64,000 bases of DNA from Datura wrightii (Eukaryota; Streptophyta; Magnoliopsida; Solanales; Solanaceae): the NCBI GenBank assembly GCA_035772735.1, contig JASDFA010000007.1, positions 74,672,501-74,736,500 on the forward strand. The letters run 5' to 3'. The translations under genes and the position numbers were made by a program. Shown piece after piece: positions 45,730 through 55,920 of the stretch (positions are counted from its first letter, which is position 1; every line of letters starts with the position of its first letter). The notes under the pieces were generated by a model that was not told the origin of the DNA, did not search any database, and was given only the letters and a program-made list of their open reading frames with translations.

Positions 45730-46284
45730 AAGACATTTGCATGTCCTCAGGCAAAGTAAACAAAAACTAGGAATAATTCTTAACTTGAAAATAAACCTAG
45801 GATACTACATCTAACACCAATCAAAATTTGTAGTATGAGCTCAAACAACTTTTGACCCTTTTTTTAGAAACCAAATCAGCATATGCACATCAAGTAACCA
45901 CAAATTATGATAAACAGGGATCAAGATATGTCATCTAGTCATTAGCAGAGAATCAAGTCATTACTAATGCTTTTCAGTTAGACAACTGGCAGAATAAAAC
46001 ACAAATCATGCACCCTCACAACAAATGAAGTCCCCAACTCACAGATATATGAAAATATGAAACGTGGGACTGAACAAGTAAGACTCTCAGTCTCATAAGA
46101 AAGTTCCAAATAGTGCACATAGGATACCATAGGCTTGACCTTATTTTCTCTACTTCGGCTCTTCGGACAGTCAGGCTAGGATCACTATAGGACTTTATTC
46201 GGCATGTAACGTAGGATTTAGGGCTGGATATGGTAAATATGTAATTTTTTAGTGACGAAACCCTCCTTGGAACTACATACATTT
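45730..46284 (-). other. Non-coding stretch between PPT and purine tract (C')
   Basis: Counterpart of 6085-6640 in C. No coding or other structure seen. Confidence 0.5.
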
Positions 46285-46512
46285 GGCTCCACTTTTCACT
46301 TATTTCACTCTTTTCTCTTTTTCAACTTTTTCCTCCCTTTTTTTCATTTTTATACAATGTATGAGTGTGGTGTGCTTTCGATTTTTTATTCATTTTTTCT
46401 CTTTTGAATTTTATTTTCAATTTTTCTTTTTCAACTTTTTTTCTTCTTTTTTCACACCACACCTTATTTTTAACTCTTTTTCCTTTCTTTTCCTTTTTCA
46501 CCTCCCCATGAT
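46285..46512 (-). repeat. Long purine-rich tract of C' (pyrimidine on plus strand)
   Basis: CTTTTTCTTTTC-type runs on the plus strand, purine-rich in the element's sense. Same place as 5866-6084 in C. The Phe-rich plus-strand frame over it is a by-product. Confidence 0.7.
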
Positions 46513-46536
46513 CTACGCACCCCTACTCTAGCCACC

Positions 46537-46565
46537 CTCAACTTAGGAATTTTGCCTGGGTTGAG
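46537..46565 (-). repeat. Conserved hairpin upstream of the purine tract (C')
   Basis: Arms CTCAACTTAGG and CCTGGGTTGAG on the plus strand, 9 of 11 paired, 7-nt loop. The sense 3' arm continues CCTAAGTTGAGGGTGG, nearly identical to the PPT. Counterpart of 5804-5832. Confidence 0.6.
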
Positions 46566-47271
46566 GTTCACAATGTCCAAGGAGGGACCAAGGTTAAAAC
46601 AGGTTTATTATAAACAAAATGAGTAAGGTTAATCGGATAATCAAAGAAAAATGATTCATTTAAGACTAAAAATCGGGATCAAGGGAATCATAATGGTTTG
46701 GTAGTATAATTTAAGCTAAAATGGGCTAAACAAAAATGGCCTATGATACTTTCCTAACCAACCATTCTAAAACCTATGTAAAGACCAACCGGATAAGTTC
46801 TAGATCCTATAGGCAGTATTGAACTTGGTGCATAGCCTTACTCACTCATGGTACATGTTTTGCATTCATTCTACATGACCGGTTCATACATGGCCAACTA
46901 TAACTACTCATGCTAATACATTAAATGACATAAAAATATCCATAGAAATCATGTCTTGCAATCAACAAGTACAGAACTAACCATAAAAAAATTTAAACAG
47001 GGTCAAAAATCTTTTTTTGTCAAAACTTCAAATCTAGTGCATTTTATTGACTGAGTAATCCTAAGATACTTTCTAATTAAACAAAAACATCCTAAACATG
47101 CCGGTTCTACTATATAGTATACCCGAGGAAAAAGAAACACATCAAGAAAAACCCTCGGATGAATTCAAAAATCCAAAAAATTTTACAAGTACACCCCCTC
47201 CCCTTTTGAGCAACATGCTTCATCCCCGAAGCATAAATAAAACATAAGGAAGGGAATATACTTGTGGCACA
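46566..47271 (-). other. Non-coding stretch after the accessory ORF (C')
   Basis: Counterpart of 5016-5800 in C. No coding signal seen. Confidence 0.5.
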
Positions 47272-49450
47272 CTAAGTGCACTTGTCATCCTGCGGAGGTA
47301 GTATCTCCGATGCAGTCATGGCACTGGCGGTGGCTGGCGCACTCAATGGTATATCAACGGGGGGAATGGTCACCCCTTTAGTAGTAGTGGTCGCTTCTGC
47401 GACCTCTGAAATAACTTTGGTTGAATGTGTCTTGCTCGAAGGGTCCTTTCCACTCGCAATTTTGGCATGGGCAGTGGTGGAGCTACCTGCTCTTCTCGCT
47501 CTCTCAACCAGCTTCGACCTATACTCGTCGTGTCTCTGCTGACTCTCCAATCTCACCCACTTTGCACTCTTTCTTTTCCTTCTTTCGCTTCTTCTTTAGG
47601 GTCTCAACTCTAACATACTCCGAGACCCTTTTTTTCCCTTTTCCTCCCTTAGCTCTGGTCAGCTCCCAATATGCCTCCAAATCAAGCTCATTATCTATAC
47701 CAATGTCGAGGTCAGGAAAAGTGGGGGTTGTTAGAATTTCTGGTTGTCCAGATGACAACTCGGTCACTTGGCTCTGAAGAGCTAGCAACTCCTCACGGAG
47801 GCTACCAATGTCAGTCTGCTCAGCCATGCGCTCGTTGAAACGGCTCTCAAAACTATCAAGTCTAACATGTAAAGACTCGTGCAGTCACCTCAATCTCAAC
47901 CTTCACCCAAGGCTTCACATTCTCCATCATACACTGCACCTTTCTCTTAATTATGGTCAGTCTCTTTGCATTTGTTGAAGAAATTCCTGAGGCATTAGCA
48001 TGTATCCTGCTGGGATTTGGCTTGGAAGGCCCATAGGTGGAGCAGCGGAGGTGTTGGGAGCTACCTCTACATGAACAACATATGTAGTCGATGTCTCGTC
48101 CTGCTCCTATGAGGTGGGGGCATTCACCTGCTCGCCCCCAACTGCTCTTGGTACCAGGATTGTGGTAGAAAGTTGTGCTCGGCTTACTAGGTTCATTTCA
48201 TCTAGGATCAAGCCAATGTCTATTGTTCATTGTCCTCCAATCAACTACTCCTCACCATGATGTACCTTAAGACCTGCCTCCATACACATCGTGAATATGA
48301 GACTCAGGAATGGAATGGTAGTGCTCAATCACATAGACCGATCCCGGATCTCCTCCGTAATGACCCTTAGAATGTTGATGCCGTATCCTGACATAATACA
48401 TGCCACCAATGTTGCTCTGTCTATGATGAAGGTACTTTCCTTCACTATCGGTGCCAACCTATGGCGAACTAACATCTAACAAGCTTTTGCGATGAAATTC
48501 AGTGAATTCTTGGTGACTTGCTTTTCGCTAGATACTCATTCTGCCTTTTATCCTTATCTTCAGCGATGACCCTAGACAGCCACTTAAGCTGACTTTTCCT
48601 CTCCTCAAGGCCTAACTTCTTAATTTTCTTCATGGCATCCACCCAGTAGTCTAACTTCGGCGTAGTGTGGGGTGGAAAGAACTGAGGCCCATATAATACA
48701 CGAGCAATGGTATGCTTAGATATATCAATAGTGCGGCCTTTCACCATCACGCTCTCCAACTTGGGCTGGTCTTTGACTTTCTGCCCCTTATTTGCTTTCT
48801 ATTCTATGGTAGCCAAATAATTGGCATAGAACTCCCCGGACGATCTCTGAAGTGTATCAATCCGGGGTTCTAGCCATCCATTTAAACTCGTAGTAGTTGA
48901 ATATCCATTTCATCTCCTTTACCTCATTCAGTGCATTGGTTGGGATTCGTGGTTCTTCTTAAATACTCCGCCTGGGGTTGTTCCTGCTGGTGAGAGAAAG
49001 ACCCTGTTCATAGATCTCCTGTGCACCTGGTACTCTCCACCAAATAGTGTGGTTCTCCCTATGCGAAGTCTTCTCTTGCTCAGCATTGGCTGCCTCATCA
49101 ACGGATCTAGACTCACTATCTCCATCGCCAAATTGGGCCTCCTCGGACCCCTCATCATCATTAGAGCCACTACTGGACGCTTGTACTCTTTCCTTAGCAC
49201 TCTTCTCAGACTTGGGAGCACCAGTAGATATGGCAGTAGCCACCTTGGCCTGGGCTTTAGATTTTTCCCAAGTGGTTCGGGTCCTATCAGTTTTAGATAT
49301 ATTGATCCTGTATTTTTCCACCAAACCACTAGGGAAGGTTTTTGCATGCTCAGAGTTAGAGGGATCATCTCTCAATGCCCTCTGAGTTTCCATCTCTACC
49401 CTGGCGGCTTTGTCTTTGGCGGTTTTGGTTGCTTTCTTCTTCAAAGTCAT
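47272..49450 (-). pseudogene. Accessory ORF with putative plant transposon protein domain (C'), broken
   Basis: ATG at 49450 gives MTLKKKATKTAKDKAARVEM; the N-terminal acidic region (SGSNDDEGSEEAQFGDGD) runs to a stop at 48959. The conserved domain is best read at 48499-48759: ESVMVKGRTIDISKHTIARV, LYGPQFFPPHTTPKLDYW and LKWLSRVIAEDKDKRQNEY. Stops and frame changes fill 47900-48500. The C-terminal piece has a possible coiled coil (SLREELLALQSQVTELSSGQ) and the basic run KKKRKKEKKECK, then RARRAGSSTTA and a stop at 47272. It matches C's ORF end to end, so the protein is a fixed part of this family. Confidence 0.78.
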
Positions 49451-50528
49451 CGTACCTGTGGAGAAAAAGGGTTAGAACTTCATATTTGAGGGAAAGAAAA
49501 CAAGAAACTATCTTCTAAATTTTTTCATGGGTCTAGAGTATGAGTCGTACCTAGGAGGTACGATCCGTACTGAGACTCTTAACATCGCAGGTCAAGTCAC
49601 AGCTCTGAGGTACGATTCATACTATGAAGGTACGATCCGTACAACAAGTTGTATGAGGATACTTATTAAAACCCACTGTTTTGTATTTTTCCATGACTCA
49701 TAGTACGACCCATAAGTCGATTCCATGAGTCGTAGGAAGGATCGTACTATTGCCTTTAGACTTGACCCTTTTTAGACTCCTGGTACGATTACTAGGTACA
49801 ACTCATAGTAGGATACACGGGTCGTACTAGGTTTCGTACCAACTACTTTGTCATACATTTGGCTTAGGAAAGTCCCAACGAGCCATCCTACGAGCCATAG
49901 TGTGAAACCATGAGTCATAGGAAGGCTTGTGAAGCCTGTCCTTTTATTCATGTCAGTTTTGCAGGTTAATTCAATTTGTGTTGGGTACTCAGAATTACCC
50001 AATTCTAGGCATGCATTGTTCATAATTTTTTAACTATCCATTCCTCCTTTTTTGATTCACAACCCGTAACTCAATTAATAGAAGTTTAAATTCATTTTTT
50101 AGCATTCTCGAATCCTACCCAGTCAACACAATCATAATGCAATTTTCTAATCATTATCCTCGTCTACTTTTCATGAATTTTAAGGACTCCCAGTTGTTAA
50201 ACATATTCATACAAGCACAAAGGTCGTTTTGCCTGACTCAAAGCATAGTAACTTACTTGATTTTCACAATCTATTGCTCAATTCGTGCGTTTGTCAGTGA
50301 CTAGGGTTGGACTTTGATTTGGGAAGTGTTAATCGGGCACAATTTTTTCTTAGTGATCTTTGTTCATGAGTTACGGTTGTAGCGGAAGTATGGGTAGTGT
50401 TCGTGAGTTGAGGTTTTAAGTGTGTGGAAGAAGGGTCTGAAGTGTTAGAAGTTTAAATAGTTTTAGGGAAATTTTTTTAAAAATTGGGTCGAGTCAAGTT
50501 GACTTAAGTACTTTGTCTCTTCCAGACT
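49451..50528 (-). promoter_or_regulatory. Palindrome-rich spacer of C', part right of the accessory ORF
   Basis: ACGASTCGT-type sites, mostly CpG-decayed, cluster at about 49535-49930 (TATGAGTCGTACC, TACGATCCGTAC twice, GGTCGTACTAGG, CTACGAGCC). The stretch from about 50040 to 50528 has few. It is interrupted by solo LTR G and continues at 52652. Confidence 0.55.
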
Positions 50529-52651
50529 TGTAATACCCCAAAAGCCCTAAGATCAAACCCAAGGGTTGAAATGGAGAAAACAAGATTTTCTGCACCAGAT
50601 CATAGGACGAGTCATCTAGTGAGGTGAGGTGCACTAGGAGTCGTTAGGTGAATCATGGAGTGAAGGGTGAGTTGGTTGGATTTTTTGGTCAAGGAGTTGC
50701 TCATGGGAGTGGTCACAAATCATGGTCAGGACCACGAGTCATTAAGTCATTCGTGGTCAGTGGTTGGAGTGAAGGTGAAAATTTTGGGCAGTGCTCATCA
50801 CGACTCGGTCACCACGAGTTGTTGGGAACATCACGAGTCGTGGTGTCCCTCAGAGGTGTGGATTCCAGTAATGACCATGGAAGGCAGGCCAAGAGTCGTT
50901 CCCTCAGGCCACAAATCGTCCAGTCCCTCGTTGGGATTGGCAGTGTGTATTTTCCTACGAATTTATCAAGGGTTTTTGCGTAATTCTTAAGTTCCTATGG
51001 ACTAAACTACGTTGTTTTAAGCTCAGCTAGGATTGTTTTAAGAGGGTTTAGCTCACTCTAAATCACTCCACTCCATGCATGCAAGACTAGAAGGTTCATA
51101 GAGGTGATCAAGTCCACAATCCATCAATTCTCCTTCAATTTCCTATGGGCATTGAAGGAAGAGTGTAAGATCAACTTACCCAGGTATGTGGAGCTATGAA
51201 TGAGATTTCCTTTCACTCTCATGCTCAAAATTTTTCTCCATTCCATGAATCTCAATTCTAGATTTAAGTTTCGTGATCTTATGGGGTTTATCCCAATTCT
51301 TGTGAAATTCTCTATGATCTATCAATGGGTCAATTCCATGCATGTATCAAATCAAGTATTATGATCTATGGGAGGATTTTATAACTACTTTTTATTATTA
51401 ATCCATAATTTCAAATTTAATTGATTTTTTTCCAATTATGCATGCTTCATGAAAAGTCAAGTTATGATTCTATTATGATTTTGATCTTATCAAGTTTAAA
51501 TTATGATTATGATTTACGTTATGAATTCCCTTCAAGTATTCATCATGGATTTATGAATATCAAGTATATACATGTTTACAAGTATGCATGGATTTCATGA
51601 TCTATGAATTTATGACTCTAGGCCAACTTCTTGGCCCTTATCCATGGAAAATTACGTATTTTAAGTATGATTAAGTATGTTATGATGTAATTGGACATGA
51701 ACTTCATGAATGATTTATGATTATGATATGATCCTCATGTGCATATTTTTGGGAGTAGTGTCTAGCACTGAGTAGACCCGGCGTTCAGGTAAACCCCGTG
51801 GTTTCAGAACTACGTGCCACTGTAGGTATATATATTCATTATTGGATCCCTATGATATCACCATACTGCACATCCCTTGCCTAGAAAGCCTAGGACAGCT
51901 CTGCCCACTTGAGCGAGATAGTTGGGGCATCATGTAAGCTCTATTATGATGGTTTCGGTTATGACGAGTCCTCCCATTGTTCCTCATAATTTATGCATTG
52001 TCATGATATATTATTTTGGCTCAACTTATGTTTATATAATGTTTCTCTTATGATTATGATTACAAATAAATTATGAATGTTTTGATAACTTTAATCCCTC
52101 TTGCTATGTTATGATATTTACTTCACGTACATGTTGTCCTATTCTTATGAACTCTTATGTGTTTCAACTGTCCGTTTTACTTACCTTGCATACTCAGTAC
52201 ATTCCAAGTACTGATCGCATACTCTATGCTGTATTATTTCATGATACAGGTCCGAGAGATCAGCCTCAGCCGCATTATTAGTCTTGCTTTCCTATCAGAC
52301 CTGTGTTAGAAGGGATTGGTGAGTCCTCATCCTTCAAGGACATTCGGTTATCTATAGTCATGTTATTTCAGTTTCAGACTTTCTCTTATCAATCTAGTTG
52401 GGGATGTTGTCCCATCAGCTCATCAATTATGTTAGAGGCTATTTAGACAGTATGTAGAAATCAGCTTGTCGTTGTTGACACTGTTTTAGATCGATATGTC
52501 TGCAGAATTCTGCTTAAGTTTGCTTTATTATTATATCAGTATCTTCTTACAGTATGCTCTTAGTTGTTATGTTCATGCCATGGGTCGACTTGGAACCTCT
52601 CAGGGTTCCTTGTCCCGTGTCTCTATCCGTGCCTATGTTTGGGTCGTGACA
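50529..52651 (+). mobile_element. Solo LTR G (A-family Tekay LTR), imperfect TSD
   Basis: 2123 bp from TGTAATACCCCAAAAG to TTTGGGTCGTGACA, the same family as the A LTR (29303-31394). Flanks are AGACT (50524-50528) and CGATT (52652-52656), which match at only three of five positions; the difference could be post-insertion mutation. No internal domain. The hairpin GAGTCCTCATCCTTCAAGGAC near 52320-52341 matches that of A. Confidence 0.82.
50600..50935 (+). promoter_or_regulatory. U3 cluster of ACGASTCGT palindromes (G)
   Basis: GGACGAGTCATC near 50607, CCACGAGTCATT near 50731, TCACGACTCGGTC near 50797, CCACGAGTTGTT near 50812, and the well-kept ACGAGTCGT at 50833-50841 followed by GG. 75-400 bp from the LTR start, as in A and B. 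Confidence 0.68.
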
Positions 52652-53040
52652 CGATTCATACCACGAGTCATGGCAAGGACCTACGACTTGTCCCTAGGAC
52701 TCATAGCAGAGGTTTAGGAAACTTACCTGTGGACCTACGAGCACATGATACGACTCTTACCATGAAGGTACGAACCGTACCACGACTTGTAGGTCACTCT
52801 AAACTAGAGTTCCATACTTTGCATAGTTCATAGGTATAGTGAGGACTACGATCCGTACAATAGAGTTATGAGTCGTAGAACCAACCATACCATGAACTCA
52901 TGCACTAGGCCATATCTCTGCCTCTCACCACGACTCATACTATGGCCCATACAGTGCTCCTACGAGTCGTACTGAGGCTCGTAGTACCAGTCTGCACTTC
53001 AATTTTCTGTAGGCTATTTTTGTTTCGCCTGCATACTAAG
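52652..53040 (-). promoter_or_regulatory. Palindrome-rich spacer of C', part left of the protease
   Basis: Dense sites: CGATTCATACCACGAGTCAT at 52652, TACGACTTGT, TACGACTCTT, GTACGAACCGTACC, ACGATCCGTAC, TATGAGTCGTAG and TACGAGTCGTAC at 52961-52972. Counterpart of 1560-1900 in C. Confidence 0.65.
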
Positions 53041-53058
53041 CATGCATAAGTCAATAAA

Positions 53059-53161
53059 CTTGGGTTTCCTCCCAAGAAGCACTTGATTTAACATCGCGAC
53101 ATGACGCAGGTGATTCAGTTACTCAGACTTTACCAAACCACCTCATGGGTTGCCTCCCAAG
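53059..53161 (-). repeat. Two-hairpin block of C' (two copies)
   Basis: CTTGGGTTTCCTCCCAAG at 53059-53076 and CATGGGTTGCCTCCCAAG at 53144-53161 are two copies about 85 bp apart, each followed on the plus strand by AAGC(A/G)C(T/C)TGATTTAA. C also has two copies, so the duplication predates both insertions. Confidence 0.75.
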
Positions 53162-53199
53162 AAGCGCCTGATTTAATGTTGTGGTAGGATACAAGTCTC

Positions 53200-54445
53200 T
53201 TGACTACTCAGATTTCGTCAAGAAACTTAGACTCATCCTCGATTGCTAAGACTACTCTAAACTCATTTGGTTGCTTCATTAAGCACCAGTCATTGAAAGT
53301 GACCTCCTCTTTATTAAGCCTGAATTTCAGCTGGCCAGCCTCCACATATACTAAAGCCCTCCCAGTGGCAAGGAATCATTGCCCCAAAATGATGGGGACC
53401 TCAAAGTCAACCTCGTAATAAAGGATCATAAAGTTTGCTGGGAATATGAATCTATCCACCTTTACAAGTACATCAAATAGGATCCCCATAGGCTTCTTCA
53501 CAATTCAATCAGCCATCAGTATCCGCATAGTAGTCAGTGTGGGGGCTCCCAAGCCCAGGTACTTAAACACAGTTAATGGTATCAGATTGATGCTTGCTCC
53601 CAAGTTCCAGAGTGCCTTCGCGAACTCAACATCACCAATAGTACATGGAATGGTGAAGGCACCTGGATCGTCCTTTTGTTGGGCAAGGACTCGTGAGGCT
53701 ACCACGCTACAATGATGCAAGTTACTCACAAGCTCATAACTCACGGACCTTTTCTTGGTAATAAGGTACTTCATAAACTTGGCGTATCCCAGCATCTGCT
53801 CCAATGCCTCGACTAATGTTATGTTTACAAATAATTGTATAAGCATCAACAGAAATTTCTGAAACTTACCATCTTCCACCTTATACTTCATTCTTTGAGG
53901 GAATGGTGGCGTTGGTCATGGGATAGATTTGTAAGTCTGTGTGGCCCCTTGTTTCTTTCCTTGTTCGACTTCAGGCTCCTTCTCAACATCTAAATCCTCA
54001 GTCAACTCAGCTTCTTCCTTCAGCTCATGTTCAACACCTCTTCATCATCATCAATCATGTTCTCTTGCTTGCTTTGCAGTTCAACTACAACCGGAAGAGG
54101 GGGGGTCAATTATGGTCTTTCTACTCCTAGTCATCAGATCTATACAGTGACTTTCATTCATTAGATTATGGACTATGTTTCTAGGTAGTGTTCCCTTTTA
54201 CCTAGGGTTCAGGGAAGTCGACAATTGACCCAACTGCTGCTTTATTTTCTTGATGGTCGTGGCATGTGATTCGACTCTCTGACCTATGCCAGATATATCT
54301 CCATAAATGTATTTCAGCTGCTCCTCCGTGGATATTACCTTTTTGAGCATCTCAACCATCATGCGATCTAACTTTAATTGCCCATCCTCCCCCTCACGTG
54401 CATTGGGAGGCACGTAAAATCTTGCTCGATCATTGCGGTAACCAT
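53200..54445 (-). pseudogene. gag 3' portion and protease of C', decayed
   Basis: Reading down from D2: YGYRNDRARFYVPPNAREGE, then MMVEMLKKVISTEEQLKYIY, ATTIKKIKQQLGQLS, SHCIDLMTRSRKT; the protease region at 53505-53891 has VEDGKFQKFLLMLIQL, GAFTIPCTIGDVEFAKALW and NLGASINLIPLTVFKYLG. The catalytic Asp of DLGA is Asn here (NLGA), so the copy is dead at the active site as well as by stops. It aligns with 70-1393 in C. D2 is inserted at its upstream end (TSD ACCAT). Confidence 0.85.
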
Positions 54446-55883
54446 TGACGTGCCCCCAATCGCGCGTCCGCAAGTGTACGGGTTGTGCAAGTAATATAGT
54501 GGCTCTTTTAGAGAACCGGAATGTCGAACCCACAGGGACTGGACCCATTCCTCTAACTATCCATTTCTAGTGTGATCTTAAATACCTCGAGTGTTGGTTA
54601 TAGACGTTTTCGATTGAGATTAATTAAGTCTAAGTTTGGGTCAACGAAATATTCTGAAATTACTCTAGGAGCAACATAGAGTCAAAACCAATTGATCATG
54701 CGATACTATGAATTTCAATGGGTTAAGCATGGAACTATCAATTATTATTTCACATAATTAGAATTGCATGTTTATGGTCTTTCGAGCCTCTAAACACAGC
54801 AATCTAGCCTCAGTGCATCATTGTGAGCGAGGAGTTTAATTTTCTAGTCGCGGGCAATCAATTATATTGTGGTTTACGGGGAAACGATTAGGGACTTTCA
54901 TGCGTCTAACCATTTAACTCAACTTAGCCTCACAACTACTTCTTTGAGTGGTGATGTGACATCCCAAGTTGGTCTTTCATAACCCCCGTGTGTCAACCAA
55001 GCACGGTGTTAGGTATACTTCTATCCTGACACAAAAATCTCTCCCGAGATACAAACATGCTCCTCACATTCTCATGTCCTGACCTAGGTAATGCTTTCTC
55101 AAGCTATTACTCAAGCTAACACATATGCTTTCATGGTGATCAATCATAAAAACAACCAACAATCCAGAATGCAAGACGAAAACAACAATCAATAACTTAA
55201 TTCCAAAACAATTTCATAAAATCACAATCATAATTCATGGCTTCAACCCTAGAGGAAGGGTTCTTGCCATTCATGTTCGTAAAACTACAACTAACTACTA
55301 CTAAACTAACATACTTACATGAATTTGGTAGATGAGAAGGGAATTTGACAAACCCTAGATGAGTTCTCCCACTTCTCCCTTCATTCCTAGGTAGTTTTCC
55401 AGAATAAAATCGTGACCCTATGATTTTAGGAGCTAAGGGTTCAATTTATACGATGCTGAAAAATTGCAAAATTTGGCCTGTGGTGGAACAGCAACGTGTC
55501 ACGGAGCTGAACGCCCTAATTGACCTCCGTGACACGTAGGTAACGCGTACCCTCACTGGAATGTGCCAAAAAATGTAATTTTTGGCCAAGTGTTGCTGCG
55601 TTGGCAGCGTCCCACGGCCCCTATCGCGCAGGGTGCCAGTTATTGCATATTTTCTTGTTGACTTTCACGTTTTGCTCTTGATTCCATTCCTCCACTTCAC
55701 CAAATCATGAATTAGTTCCTCCAATGCATAATTAACCTTCAAAAACAAGGAATAATCATGATGGTTAGTATATATATTCACATTTATATAGAATCACATT
55801 AAAATATGTAAAATAACTTAGATAAACAAGACTAAATTAAGGTATAAAGCGTATCTTGGGCATGCTATTTTCGCCCGTGATCA
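54446..55883 (-). repeat. 3' LTR of D2
   Basis: 1438 bp, plus-strand TGACGTGCCCCC to CCCGTGATCA. U5 box at 54523-54538 (GTCGAACCCACAGGGA), 77 bp from the terminus. TATAAATT at 55443-55450 (minus). Inverted repeat at 55494-55537. It lacks most of the GC-rich segment of the D1 LTRs. Confidence 0.92.
55494..55537 (-). promoter_or_regulatory. Promoter-proximal inverted repeat with 18-nt loop (D2 3' LTR)
   Basis: ACGTGTCACGGAG (55494-55506) and CTCCGTGACACGT (55525-55537) are perfect 13-bp reverse complements separated by 18 bases, about 45 bp upstream of the TATA box in the sense direction. ACGTGTC matches the ABRE/G-box-like core bound by plant bZIP factors. The 5' LTR copy at 61492-61535 has two arm changes. 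Confidence 0.75.
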
Positions 55884-55920
55884 CAACCCCACACTTAAAG
55901 CCTTGTTCGTCCTCGAACAA
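55884..55920 (-). other. Polypurine tract and adjacent hairpin of D2
   Basis: Minus strand AAGTGTGGGGTTG next to the LTR, then the hairpin TTGTTCG-TCCT-CGAACAA at 55903-55920, identical to D1. Confidence 0.7.

Noticed and set aside
46283..46531. Phe-rich hydrophobic frame resembling a membrane protein (also 5767-6122 on the minus strand)
   Set aside because: It is the pyrimidine strand of the conserved purine tract; the composition alone gives Phe/Ser/Leu codons.
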